The translations under genes were made by a program, and so were the position numbers. Shown here one piece after another: positions 38,902 to 47,853 of a DNA stretch of 64,000 nucleotides (positions are counted from its first letter, which is position 1; every line of letters starts with the position of its first letter). The DNA is from Pseudomonas californiensis (GTDB lineage Bacteria; Pseudomonadota; Gammaproteobacteria; Pseudomonadales; Pseudomonadaceae). The notes under the pieces are model-generated. The model worked only from the letters and a program-made list of their open reading frames with translations. It was not told where the DNA came from and ran no database searches. Location: assembly GCF_021147775.1 (NCBI RefSeq), contig NZ_JAGTPK010000001.1, positions 372,001 through 436,000 of the forward strand, written 5' to 3'.

Positions 38902-39231
38902 TCACTGGCTGTTTCTGCATCCGCTCAGGATCTGGTACTGAACTGTCTTGAGCTCGCCTTTGGAGTCTTCATACGTCATCAGCTTTGGCATCACCCGGCA
39001 GGACTGTGTGTCGGGAGACTTGCGGATCACCTTGGCCACGTCCAGTTTCACACCGTATTTGTATTCGGTGATGGCTGGCATCGGTTTGTTGTGGGTGGTG
39101 GCGTATTTTTGCACGCTCGCCTGGTGGTCTTTAATGATAGTTGCAGCTCTTGCATCGTCATCAATGGCGGCAAATGCTGCCACTGGGGAAAGCATGACCA
39201 GGGCAAGTAACAACGATTTGGCGGTACGCAT
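38902..39231 (-). CDS. DUF2790 family small exported protein
   Basis: A 109-residue protein with signal peptide MRTAKSLLLALVMLSPVAAFA. The mature part has the DUF2790 pattern YKYGVKLDVAKVI, then SCRVMPKLMTYEDSKGELKTVQYQILSGC. This is a Pseudomonas family of unknown function. It contains two cysteines in the mature part (in SCRV and SGC) that could pair in the periplasm. It is divergent from another small exported protein; the shared 252-bp promoter region holds two CAATATTG-centred boxes. Confidence 0.87.
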   Translation of the reverse strand: MRTAKSLLLALVMLSPVAAFAAIDDDARAATIIKDHQASVQKYATTHNKPMPAITEYKYGVKLDVAKVIRKSPDTQSCRVMPKLMTYEDSKGELKTVQYQILSGCRNSQ

Positions 39232-39298
39232 TTTCTTCTGTCTCCGTTGGGTGTGATCAAACGTTAACAGTGGGGCGCTAACCGCAAAGTGACAGCCA

Positions 39299-39316
39299 CA
39301 TTACAATATTGAAATG
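39299..39316. promoter_or_regulatory. CAATATTG-centred palindrome, site A
   Basis: CATTACAATATTGAAATG reads CATT-A-CAATATTG-A-AATG, so the core and outer arms form a near-perfect 18-bp palindrome. It lies 68 bp upstream of the DUF2790 gene start. A related core recurs 65 bp away (39369-39376) and near czcC (50590-50597). A response-regulator box is the best guess. Confidence 0.5.
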
Positions 39317-39365
39317 TTCATCACGGTCCATCACTCGCGTTACTTCTAGCGGCACATTCTCTTTC

Positions 39366-39381
39366 TAACAATATTGTCATT
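39366..39381. promoter_or_regulatory. CAATATTG-centred box, site B
   Basis: TAACAATATTGTCATT contains the same 8-bp core as site A plus a TTGTCATT end resembling half-sites described for metal-responsive CusR/CopR-type regulators. It is 102 bp before the start of the small exported protein gene. Confidence 0.45.
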
Positions 39382-39483
39382 CTCTGCTCACCTTCCTGTT
39401 AACTGCCCCTGCGTAAGATTGGCTCATCCCTGACGAGCGCTGAGCGTTTCGCAGGTCCCTTTCAGTCTAAAGAGGTAATGATG

Positions 39484-39699
39484 ATGAAACTGATCAAATC
39501 GATGGCCCTGACTGTAATTGCTCTGTCGAGTACTGCTGCTTTCGCCGACGACGGCAGTGATTTCGCCACCCCGGCTGCTGACAAGATGCGCCTTGCGCAG
39601 GAACTGCGCTTCCAGGAGCAGAGCCGTAGCCAGAACGAACGCTTCGTCAATGCCGACGAGCAGGCCAAGCCGGAGCAGTCGACCAAGTCCGAAAGCTGA
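39484..39699 (+). CDS. Small exported protein of unknown function
   Basis: A 71-residue protein with signal peptide MKLIKSMALTVIALSSTAAFA and a hydrophilic, charged mature part (about 50 residues, ending QAKPEQSTKSES). No family recognised. Three consecutive ATG codons precede the coding part; AGAGG at 39471-39475 is best spaced for the third one (39484). A tetraloop terminator follows. Promoter box B suggests regulation together with the divergent DUF2790 gene. Confidence 0.75.
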   Translation: MKLIKSMALTVIALSSTAAFADDGSDFATPAADKMRLAQELRFQEQSRSQNERFVNADEQAKPEQSTKSES

Positions 39700-39775
39700 T
39701 GCCCGATATGCGCTGCACAGCAACCCCATTCGCCTTGAGTAGCTCCGCGGCTCCTTTGGTTGAGGCGAATCTTTT

Positions 39776-39801
39776 AAGCGTCCTTCGGGACGCTTTTTTT
39801 T
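39776..39801 (+). terminator. Rho-independent terminator with TTCG tetraloop
   Basis: AAGCGTCC / GGACGCTT with a TTCG loop is followed by a run of T. An additional 8-bp inverted repeat, ATTCGCCT (39729-39736) / AGGCGAAT (39763-39770), lies just before it. Confidence 0.92.
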
Positions 39802-39893
39802 GTCGCAAGTTGACGGCGCGTCTTTAACAGGCATCGCCACTTCTGTTTATTTTTAAAATGATAACCGTCATGTCAGGTGTTTATAAGCTGCCT

Positions 39894-40709
39894 CTAACCC
39901 CGTAACTTTGTCGGGCTTGTTCCCAGGCGCTGTTTAAATACCGTGGTCATATGGGCCTGAGATGAAAAACCGCAGGCTTGCGCAATATCCACCACACGCT
40001 TCGTTGTGCAGCGCAACAAGTATCGGGCACGTGCCAGACGTCGATCAATCAGGTAACTGTGCGGGCTTTGCCCCGTTGCTTCACGAAAGGCGCGTATGAA
40101 ATAGCCTTCGGACAAGCCCAGCAGCGCGGCCATGGCCTGTACGCTCAGCGGGCTCTCAAGCCCTGCGTCGATGAACTCATCAAGCTGTTGCAGCCGCCTT
40201 GCGGTGATTGATCCACGCGATGGTTCTGCCACTGCATCAATACCGCTCGCCCGCTCAGCCAGAGCCCACGCCCAGTTTTCCCAGTCGTTTTCAACAGCGG
40301 CATTCAAAAACGCCTTGCGCATACGTTGTGCGATGAGGATCGCTTGCGGATCAACAAGGTTGTTGAACGGGCGCGTGCCGATCAGCTGCATGCCGTCGGT
40401 GCGTATGACTCGCAAGTATTCGCCGCCCTGCGCCGAGCTGGAAAACACGTCGCAGCCTTTGGGTACAAATGCCAGGCCATTGGCAATGGCCTGAAAGGGG
40501 CTGATCCGGTCGCTGCCAATCGCGTGTGTGCCACGCTGGCTGTCGAAGGCAAAGCCGACCGCCGATTGGCTGGCCACATAGCGTGCCTCATAGGGCGAGG
40601 GCGCCAGTAATTCGATCATCCACGGCCCTGCCTCGAGACGACGGACCGGCTCGACGAGCAACGCTGATGTGTCCAGGGCTGGAGATTTCATAGGCATCAT
40701 CTTACTCAC
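39894..40709 (-). CDS. AraC family transcriptional regulator
   Basis: A 271-residue regulator whose C-terminal 100 residues form the AraC DNA-binding domain: SPLSVQAMAALLGLSEGYFIRAFREATGQSPHSYLIDRRLARARYLL, then VVDIAQACGFSSQAHMTTVFKQRLGTSPTKLR. The N-terminal part is a variable sensor. It is divergent from the threonine dehydratase-like gene with an 85-bp spacer, so it most likely controls that gene. Confidence 0.88.
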   Translation of the reverse strand: MSKMMPMKSPALDTSALLVEPVRRLEAGPWMIELLAPSPYEARYVASQSAVGFAFDSQRGTHAIGSDRISPFQAIANGLAFVPKGCDVFSSSAQGGEYLRVIRTDGMQLIGTRPFNNLVDPQAILIAQRMRKAFLNAAVENDWENWAWALAERASGIDAVAEPSRGSITARRLQQLDEFIDAGLESPLSVQAMAALLGLSEGYFIRAFREATGQSPHSYLIDRRLARARYLLRCTTKRVVDIAQACGFSSQAHMTTVFKQRLGTSPTKLRG

Positions 40710-40794
40710 CGTTCCGGCAAAGGTCAGGTCAGTTTTTTGAAAGCCAGCCGCTCAATTTTTGATCACCCTGCGTAAAACGTCGGAGACCAGAACC

Positions 40795-41769
40795 ATGCAC
40801 GGATTGACCCGGGACGATATCGAGGACGCAGCGCATCAGGTTTATCAAGTCATGCCCGCCACACCCCAATATGCGTGGCCGCTGCTGGCTCAGCGCCTGG
40901 GCTGCACGGTGTGGGTCAAACATGAAAACCACACGCCGACCGGCGCCTTCAAGGTGCGTGGAGGCATTACGTTCATGCGCTGGCTCAAGCGCACTCATCC
41001 CGAGACGCAAGGCATCGTGACTGCCACCCGTGGCAACCACGGCCAGAGCCTGGCGCTTGCCGCCCGTGCGCAGGGCATGAAAGCGCTGATCGTCGTGCCA
41101 CATGGCAACTCGCTGGAGAAGAACAACGCCATGCGCGGTTTTGGCGGCGAGGTGGTTGAGTCCGGCAATGATTTCGATCAAGCCCGCGAAGAGGCCGCGC
41201 GGCTGGCGCAGCAGCACGAGCTTTATCTGGTGCCGCCCTATCACCGGGAATTGGTCAGGGGCGTGGCGACTTATGCCTGGGAGCTTTTCAGCGCAGTACC
41301 AGACCTGGATGTGGTTTATGTGCCGATTGGCTGTGGGTCCGGTATTTGCTGCGTGATCGCCGCCCGCGATGCGCTGCAGCTCAACACGCGAGTGGTCGGC
41401 GTGGTGTCTACCGAAGCCGAAGCGGCAAAGCTGTCGTTCGAAGCGGGTGATTTGCGCGAAACCGTGTCAGCCAATACCTTTGCCGACGGCCTGGCGGTGC
41501 GAAAACCTGTTGCCGAAGCGTTCAGCGTCTATGCGGCAGGCGCGGCGCGAATCGTCTCGGTGAACGATGCGCAGATTGCCGAAGCGATGCGCGTCTATTA
41601 CACCGACACTCACAACCTGGCCGAGGGCGCCGGGGCTGCCGCGCTGGCCGCCCTGATGTTGGAACGCGAGCAGATGAAAGGCAAAAAGGTCGGCATTATC
41701 CTGTCCGGCGGAAACGTCGATCGTGACATTTATGCCCAGATCATGAGGGGGCAGTTGTCGCCTGCCTGA
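40795..41769 (+). CDS. Threonine/serine dehydratase-like PLP enzyme
   Basis: A 324-residue fold type II PLP enzyme. The PLP lysine is in HTPTGAFKVRGG, the substrate loop in TATRGNHGQSLALAA, the glycine-rich phosphate site is replaced by PIGCGSGICCVIA, and SGGNVD is near the end. It lacks the C-terminal ACT regulatory domain of biosynthetic IlvA, so it is more like a catabolic or side-pathway threonine dehydratase; a hydroxy-amino-acid ammonia-lyase with other substrate is possible. GGAG nine bases before the ATG at 40795 sets the start. The divergent AraC gene is the likely regulator. Confidence 0.85.
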   Translation: MHGLTRDDIEDAAHQVYQVMPATPQYAWPLLAQRLGCTVWVKHENHTPTGAFKVRGGITFMRWLKRTHPETQGIVTATRGNHGQSLALAARAQGMKALIVVPHGNSLEKNNAMRGFGGEVVESGNDFDQAREEAARLAQQHELYLVPPYHRELVRGVATYAWELFSAVPDLDVVYVPIGCGSGICCVIAARDALQLNTRVVGVVSTEAEAAKLSFEAGDLRETVSANTFADGLAVRKPVAEAFSVYAAGAARIVSVNDAQIAEAMRVYYTDTHNLAEGAGAAALAALMLEREQMKGKKVGIILSGGNVDRDIYAQIMRGQLSPA

Positions 41770-41803
41770 CCTGACCGCACCTCTTGAGGCGTTTTGAGCA
41801 GCC

Positions 41804-43021
41804 TCACATGAAGCTGCTCAGCGCCCATCCCGTCAGGCCGCTGCCCAGTACGACCAGCCATGGCGCAAGCTTCCAGAACATCAGCGCCACGAGCGCCAGC
41901 AGCGCCAGCCCGAAATCCAGCGGTGTGAAGATCGCGCTCGTCCAGACCGGGTTATACAGCGTCGCCAGCAGCAGCCCGACCACGCCAGCGTTGATGCCGG
42001 CCAGTGCCGAGCGGGTACGCACGCTGTGCCTGAGTTGCTCCCAGAAGGGCAGCACCCCGATGACCAGCAGGAATGAGGGCGCGAATATAGCCACGAGGCA
42101 GACCGCAGCACCCAGCCAGCCGGAAGGTTGCTCGGCCATGGACGCGCCGAGAAAGGCGGCGAACGTGGACAGCGGCCCCGGCACCGCTTGTGCCAGTCCA
42201 TAACCGGCCAGAAAGGTGTCGTTGTCGACCCAGCCACTGGGCACCGTGGCGGCCTGGAGCAGCGGCAGTACGACGTGTCCGCCGCCAAATACCAGTGAGC
42301 CCGCCCGATAGAAAGCGTTGATCATGGCCAGTGTCTGGCTTGGCCAGACCTGTATCAACAGCGGCAGCCCGATCAGCACACCGAAAAACAGCACCAGCGA
42401 TACGATGCCGGTCTTGCGGCTGATCGAAATCGGCAGCGACTCCGCAGGTGTGACGTGGGCCGGTTTGAACAGCAGCAGGCCAATGACGGCGGCAGCGATG
42501 ATCACGCCAATCTGTCCCATTGCGTTGGGCCACAGCAGCGTCGCGCAGGCAGCGAAAATCGCAATCATCACGCGCGGCACATCGGTGCACAGGTTACGCG
42601 CCATGCCCCAGACCGCCTGAGCGACAACCGCTACCGCGACAATCTTCAGCCCATGCAATACGCCCTCTGGAAAGCTGCTGCCCGACGACGACAAGCCCAG
42701 TGCAAACAGAACCAGCACAAGCGCCGACGGCAGCGTGAAGCCGGCCCATGCCGCCAGCGCACCAGAATAACCAGCGCGCGAGAGACCCAGCCCGATACCG
42801 ACCTGACTGCTGGCCGGGCCCGGAAGAAACTGGCACAGCGCAACCAGATCGGCATAGCTGCGCTCGCTGAGCCATTGGCGACGGGCCACGAACTCTTCGC
42901 GAAAGTAACCCAGGTGCGCAATCGGGCCACCAAATGAGGTAAGGCCCAGGCGAAGGAATATCAAAAGCACCGACCATGCAGAGTCGGTCTTGTCAGTGTT
43001 GGCATCAGACTTTGCTGGCAA
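41804..43021 (-). CDS. chrA: Chromate transporter ChrA (CHR family)
   Basis: A 405-residue membrane protein with two homologous CHR halves. The first half has LTSFGGPIAHLGYFREEFV and CQFLPGPASSQVGIGLGL; the second has SLVFGGGHVVLPLLQ and GYGLAQAVPGPLSTFAAFLGA. Family members export chromate using proton motive force. The start is a TTG at 43021: AAGGAG sits exactly seven bases upstream, whereas an earlier TTG 18 codons upstream has no ribosome site. It is convergent with the dehydratase gene. Confidence 0.91.
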   Translation of the reverse strand: MPAKSDANTDKTDSAWSVLLIFLRLGLTSFGGPIAHLGYFREEFVARRQWLSERSYADLVALCQFLPGPASSQVGIGLGLSRAGYSGALAAWAGFTLPSALVLVLFALGLSSSGSSFPEGVLHGLKIVAVAVVAQAVWGMARNLCTDVPRVMIAIFAACATLLWPNAMGQIGVIIAAAVIGLLLFKPAHVTPAESLPISISRKTGIVSLVLFFGVLIGLPLLIQVWPSQTLAMINAFYRAGSLVFGGGHVVLPLLQAATVPSGWVDNDTFLAGYGLAQAVPGPLSTFAAFLGASMAEQPSGWLGAAVCLVAIFAPSFLLVIGVLPFWEQLRHSVRTRSALAGINAGVVGLLLATLYNPVWTSAIFTPLDFGLALLALVALMFWKLAPWLVVLGSGLTGWALSSFM

Positions 43022-43310
43022 TGCTGTGCTCCTTGAAAAAGATGCCCCGGACAGTTCAGCTGTTTTGTTCTGCAAGCCCGCTCAACGGCTCAACGGCTCA
43101 TCCGCGCAGCAGGTGGCGAGTATGCGGAACGTGATCGGTTCCAGCGCAGGGACTTGAAACTGCCGTTCTTTCATATTTGTAATTTTCCCGTCACCTCGGC
43201 GTTATCTGCGCCGCTTCAAGATTGTGCACGACTGGCCGCGCTCGGATTTATAAAAAGAATACGCCAGCTCTTCGCGTTTAAAACAATCTGCCGAATCGGA
43301 CGGAGCGCAC
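43022..43310. other. 289-bp intergenic region between chrA and the OprD porin gene
   Basis: Divergent promoters for chrA and the porin are expected here. It contains a short direct repeat of ctcaacgg near 43080-43100 and otherwise no recognisable feature. Confidence 0.35.
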
Positions 43311-44636
43311 ATGAATCCTTTTGGAAAATTCTCTTTCGCCTTGTGTTCAACCCTGGCGGGCGTCACGCCCATGGCCGCTTTTGCTGAAGAGCAAAAGGAA
43401 GGCTTCATCGAGGGCAGCACGCTTACGGTGCTCAACCGCAATTTCTACATGAACCGCGACCACCGCAACGGTGAATCAAGCCCGACCGGCAATGGTTATT
43501 CCGAAGCCTGGGCACACGGCATCATCGGCCGCTTTCAGTCGGGTTTCACCCAGGGCACCTTTGGCGTTGGTGTGGATGCATTCGCCATGGTGGGTCTCAA
43601 GCTCGACACCGGGGATGGCCGCAATGGCGGGCGCAGTGCATTCGATGTCATGCCGGTCGACGGTGAGGGCAACGCCCGTGATGAATACAGCAAAGTGGGT
43701 GGCTCGCTGAAGGCCAGGGCCTTCGACACCGTAGTCAATGTGGGCGATGTATTCCCTTCCACACCGGTGGTCGCGTTCGGCGATGCTCGTCTGTTGCCGG
43801 AGAGCTTTCGAGGCGTCACCGCCGTCAATAACAGCATCAGTGGCCTGACCCTGCAAGGCGGCCGTCTGCACTCGATGAGTCAGCCGGTCTCCAGCAACAT
43901 GCGTGACGGCTTCGCCACGTTTTACGCCGGTGCGGTCGACTCGCCGTGGGTGGCGTATTTCGGCGGCGATTACCAGGCCACCGACCGCTTGAGCCTGGCG
44001 CTCTACACCAGCCGATTGAAAGATGCGTGGGACCAGAAATACGCCTCAGGCTCCTACGTGCTGCCGCTCACCGATGAGCTTTCGCTGACCAGCAGCCTCA
44101 ACTATTACAACGCGACCGACGAGGGCAAAAAACTCCTCGGCGAATTCGACAACGACATCTGGAGTGCCAAAGTCGCCCTGCAATACGGCGCGCACACCGT
44201 GTCGCTGTCGCACCAGCGCAACGAAGGCGACGATGACTTCGATTACCTGCGGCAATCCGACTCGATCTATCTGGCCAACTCCATTCAGTACAGCGATTTC
44301 AACTCGCCAAAAGAGCGCTCGTGGATGGTCACCTATAACCTCGACATGTCCACCTTCGGCGTGCCCGGTCTGTCGTTCATGACCCGCTACGGCAAAGGCA
44401 CCGATGCGGATTACTCCAACGCCAACAGCACCTACATGCGCCGCGATGCACAGGGCAACCCGCTGACCGACCAGAAGCGTTGGGAGCGTGATATCGAGGC
44501 CAAATACATCGTCCAGACCGGCAACCTGAAAGACCTGTCACTGCGTATTCGTCAGGCCACGACCCGAGCCACTGCATTCGAGTCTGACCTGGATGAAGTG
44601 AGGGTCATCGTCGAGTATCCGCTAAACGTTCTGTAA
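43311..44636 (+). CDS. OprD family outer-membrane porin
   Basis: A 441-residue substrate-specific porin. Signal peptide MNPFGKFSFALCSTLAGVTPMAAFA is followed by the OprD pattern GFIEGSTLTVLNRNFYMNRDHR, EAWAHGIIGRFQSGFTQGTFGVGVDAFAMVGLKLDTG and the end VRVIVEYPLNVL. OprD-family channels import basic amino acids, dipeptides or aromatic acids depending on subtype; subtype not determined. It is convergent with czcA, with a shared terminator. In P. aeruginosa CzcR represses oprD, which makes the proximity of czcRS notable. Confidence 0.91.
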   Translation: MNPFGKFSFALCSTLAGVTPMAAFAEEQKEGFIEGSTLTVLNRNFYMNRDHRNGESSPTGNGYSEAWAHGIIGRFQSGFTQGTFGVGVDAFAMVGLKLDTGDGRNGGRSAFDVMPVDGEGNARDEYSKVGGSLKARAFDTVVNVGDVFPSTPVVAFGDARLLPESFRGVTAVNNSISGLTLQGGRLHSMSQPVSSNMRDGFATFYAGAVDSPWVAYFGGDYQATDRLSLALYTSRLKDAWDQKYASGSYVLPLTDELSLTSSLNYYNATDEGKKLLGEFDNDIWSAKVALQYGAHTVSLSHQRNEGDDDFDYLRQSDSIYLANSIQYSDFNSPKERSWMVTYNLDMSTFGVPGLSFMTRYGKGTDADYSNANSTYMRRDAQGNPLTDQKRWERDIEAKYIVQTGNLKDLSLRIRQATTRATAFESDLDEVRVIVEYPLNVL

Positions 44637-44640
44637 TGAA

Positions 44641-44665
44641 AAAAGCGCCCCGAGGGGCGCTTTTT
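44641..44665. terminator. Bidirectional terminator between the porin and czcA genes
   Basis: AAAAGCGCCCC / GGGGCGCTTTTT form an 11-bp stem with a 2-base tip and A/T runs on both sides, so it can serve both convergent genes. Confidence 0.9.
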
Positions 44666-44685
44666 GCTGGGGCAGGAAAACTGTT

Positions 44686-47600
44686 TCAGGTCAGCTCTTC
44701 CTCTCGCCGATGTGCCCACTGATAAAGCGCCGGCAACACCAACAGAGTCAGCGCTGTGGACGAGAGAATTCCCCCAATCACCACGGTCGCCAGTGGCCGT
44801 TGCACCTCGGCGCCGGTGCCGGAGGCGAGCGCCATGGGGATAAACCCCAACGAGGCGACCAGCGCGGTCATCAGGACCGGGCGCAGGCGGGTGAGGGCGC
44901 CTTCGTTGATCGCGTCGTACAGCGAATGGCCTTCTTCGCGAAGGCTGCGAATGAAGGCGATCATCACCAGCCCGTTCAACACGGCCACGCCCGAAAGTGC
45001 GATGAAGCCGACGCCTGCGGAGATGGACAAGGGAATGTCCCGCAGCCACAGCGCCATGACGCCGCCGGTCAACGCGAACGGGATGCCGGTGAACACCAGC
45101 AGCCCGTCCTTGAGGTTGTTGAACATCAGAAAGAGCAGCGTCAGCACCAGCAGCAGGGCCACCGGCACGACCACTTGCAGGCGCTTGGCTGCCGATTGCA
45201 GTTGTTCGAACTGACCGCCCCAGTTGGTCCAGTAGCCCGCCGGGATCTGCACGCCGTTGTTGATGGTTTCGCCCGCTTCCTCGACGAATGAACCCAGGTC
45301 GCGACCCCGTACGTTGGCGCTGACGATGACCACGCGCTTGCCGTTCTCGCGGCTGATCTGGTTCGGGCCCAGCACCAGGTCCAGGCTGGCGACCTGCGAC
45401 AGTGAAATGAAGCTGATCTGCTGATTGGCGGCGCCCGCACTGGCAGGTACCGGGATCAGCAGGCTCGACAGCCCGGCCACGTCGGTGCGCAGTGATTCGG
45501 ACAGACGCACCACCATGTCGAAACGACGATCACCTTCATACAACGTGCCCGCCTGACGACCGCCCAGAGCGATGGCGATGGCGTCCTGCACATCGGCCAC
45601 GTTCAGGCCATAGCGAGCCGCCTTGTCGCGGTCGATATTGATCGTCAGTACTGGCAGGCCGGTGGTCTGCTCGACCTTGACCTCTGAGGCGCCCGGCACT
45701 TTCTGCAAGGCAGTGGCGATTTTGGCGGCGGTCTGGTTCAGCACGTTCATGTCGTCACCGAACACCTTGACGGCCACATCGCTGCGCACGCCCGACACCA
45801 GCTCGTTGAAGCGCAACTGGATCGGCTGGGACAGTTCGTAATTACTGCCGGGCACGCTGGCGGCCGCCTGTTGCAGCTCCGCGATCAGGGTGTCGCGGGA
45901 TTTGTCCGGGTCTGGCCATTCGCTTTGCGGTTTGAGCATCACGTAGCTGTCGGAGATGTTCGGCGGCATCGGGTCGGCGGCAATTTCTGCGGTGCCGGTC
46001 CGCGCAAACATGCGCTGCACTTCCGGGACTTTTTCGAGCACGGCTTTTTCAAGCCGCTGCTGCATGTCCACCGACTGGGTCAGGCTGGTGCCGGGCACGC
46101 GCAGCGCCTGCAAGGCAAAGTCACCTTCGCTCAGGCTCGGGATGAACTCGCTGCCCATGCGGCTTGCGGTGAAGCCCGACAGTACGATCAGCACGAAGGC
46201 CAGGGTGAACACGATCCAGCGATGCCCCAGCACCCAGGTCAATACGGGCGCATAGCGTTGGCGTGCGGTGCGCATCACAAAGCCTTCTTCTTCCTTGACC
46301 TTGCCGGTGACGAACATGGCAATGGCGGCGGGTACGAAAGTGACCGACAGGATCATCGCGCCGAGCAGAGCGATCACCACAGTGAAGGCCATCGGGTGGA
46401 ACATCTTGCCTTCCACGCCGGTGAGGGCAAAGATCGGCAGGTAGACGACCATGATGATCAACTGGCCGAAAATCAGCGGCCGACGGGCTTCTTTTGCGGC
46501 AGCAAACACTTCGTGAAAGCGCTCGGCACGGGTCAGCATGCGCCCGTGTTTTTGCTGCGCATGGGCGAGCCGCCGAATCGAGCTCTCGACGATCACCACC
46601 GCGCCATCAACAATAATGCCGAAGTCCAATGCGCCGAGGCTCATCAGGTTGGCGCTGACTTTGTTGGTGAACATCCCGGTGAAGGTGAACAGCATCGCCA
46701 GCGGTATCACCATCGCGGTGATCAGCGCCGCGCGGATGTTGCCAAGAAACAGAAAAAGAATCGCGATGACCAGAATCGCACCTTCGACCAGGTTCTTCTT
46801 GACGGTCGCGATGGCCTTTTCAACGAGGTTGGTGCGGTCATAGACCGTTACCGCTTCGATGCCCTTGGGCAATGTGCGGTTGATGTCGGCGAGTTTGGCG
46901 GCAACGGCCTGCGACACGGTTCGGCTGTTTTCGCCGATCAGCATGAACACTGTGCCCAATACCACTTCACGGCCATTTTCGGTGGCAGCGCCAGAACGCA
47001 TTTCCTTGCCGATGCCGACGTCAGCCACGCTGCTGATCCGGATAGGCGTGCCCTGAACATTGGCAATCACGATGTTGGCGATATCATCGAGGGTGCCGAG
47101 TTGACCCGGTGCGCGGATCAGCAGTTGTTCACCGCCACGTTCGATATAGCCTGCGCCCACGTTGGCGTTGTTGCGTTCCAGTGCAGCGACCAGGTCATTG
47201 AGGGTCAGCTTGTAGGCCGCAAGTTTCTTGGGGTCCGGGGCGATCTGGTACTGCTTGGCAAAGCCGCCAATAGTGTTGATTTCGGCCACGCCCGGCACGT
47301 TGCGCAACTGCGGCTTGATGATCCAGTCCTGAATCACCCGCAGGTCGGTGGCGGTGTAGGGCGTGCCGTCTTCCTTCAGGGCGCCGGGCTTTGCCTCGAC
47401 CGTCCACAGGAAAATCTCGCCAAGCCCGGTGGAGATCGGCCCCATGATCGCGTCGACGCCTTCGGGCAACTGATCCTTGGCAATTTGCAGCCGCTCGCCG
47501 ACCAGCTGGCGGGCGAAGAACAGATCAGTGCCGTCTTCAAAAATCACCGTGACCTGTGACAGGCCAGAACGGGACAGCGAGCGTGTCTGTTGCAGGCCGG

Positions 47601-47829
47601 GCAGCCCGGCCATGTTGGTTTCGATGGCAAAGGTGATCCGCTGCTCGGTTTCAAGCGGTGAAAAGCCTGGCGCGGATGTGTTGATCTGGACCTGTACGTT
47701 GGTGATGTCAGGCACTGCATCGATCGGCAGCTTTTGATAGCTGGCGATGCCCAGCCCTGCCATCAGCAGGACCGAGAGCATGACGACGATGCGTTGTTCA
47801 ATCGCGAATTGAATCAACCGTTCAAACAT
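44686..47829 (-). CDS. czcA: Heavy-metal efflux RND transporter, CzcA type
   Basis: A 1047-residue proton-driven inner-membrane pump with 12 helices. The transmembrane proton-relay motif DFGIIVDGAVVIVES has the Asp, Asp and Glu residues characteristic of Zn/Co/Cd exporters of the CzcA group rather than CusA. The N terminus MFERLIQFAIEQRIVVML and the periplasmic VQVQINTSAPGFSPLETEQRITF are typical. GGGAG precedes the ATG. It lies 24 bp after czcB. Substrate is Zn/Co/Cd by family inference. Confidence 0.94.
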   Translation of the reverse strand: MFERLIQFAIEQRIVVMLSVLLMAGLGIASYQKLPIDAVPDITNVQVQINTSAPGFSPLETEQRITFAIETNMAGLPGLQQTRSLSRSGLSQVTVIFEDGTDLFFARQLVGERLQIAKDQLPEGVDAIMGPISTGLGEIFLWTVEAKPGALKEDGTPYTATDLRVIQDWIIKPQLRNVPGVAEINTIGGFAKQYQIAPDPKKLAAYKLTLNDLVAALERNNANVGAGYIERGGEQLLIRAPGQLGTLDDIANIVIANVQGTPIRISSVADVGIGKEMRSGAATENGREVVLGTVFMLIGENSRTVSQAVAAKLADINRTLPKGIEAVTVYDRTNLVEKAIATVKKNLVEGAILVIAILFLFLGNIRAALITAMVIPLAMLFTFTGMFTNKVSANLMSLGALDFGIIVDGAVVIVESSIRRLAHAQQKHGRMLTRAERFHEVFAAAKEARRPLIFGQLIIMVVYLPIFALTGVEGKMFHPMAFTVVIALLGAMILSVTFVPAAIAMFVTGKVKEEEGFVMRTARQRYAPVLTWVLGHRWIVFTLAFVLIVLSGFTASRMGSEFIPSLSEGDFALQALRVPGTSLTQSVDMQQRLEKAVLEKVPEVQRMFARTGTAEIAADPMPPNISDSYVMLKPQSEWPDPDKSRDTLIAELQQAAASVPGSNYELSQPIQLRFNELVSGVRSDVAVKVFGDDMNVLNQTAAKIATALQKVPGASEVKVEQTTGLPVLTINIDRDKAARYGLNVADVQDAIAIALGGRQAGTLYEGDRRFDMVVRLSESLRTDVAGLSSLLIPVPASAGAANQQISFISLSQVASLDLVLGPNQISRENGKRVVIVSANVRGRDLGSFVEEAGETINNGVQIPAGYWTNWGGQFEQLQSAAKRLQVVVPVALLLVLTLLFLMFNNLKDGLLVFTGIPFALTGGVMALWLRDIPLSISAGVGFIALSGVAVLNGLVMIAFIRSLREEGHSLYDAINEGALTRLRPVLMTALVASLGFIPMALASGTGAEVQRPLATVVIGGILSSTALTLLVLPALYQWAHRREEELT

Positions 47830-47853
47830 GGAAAGGCTCCCTCGTGAAGCAGA

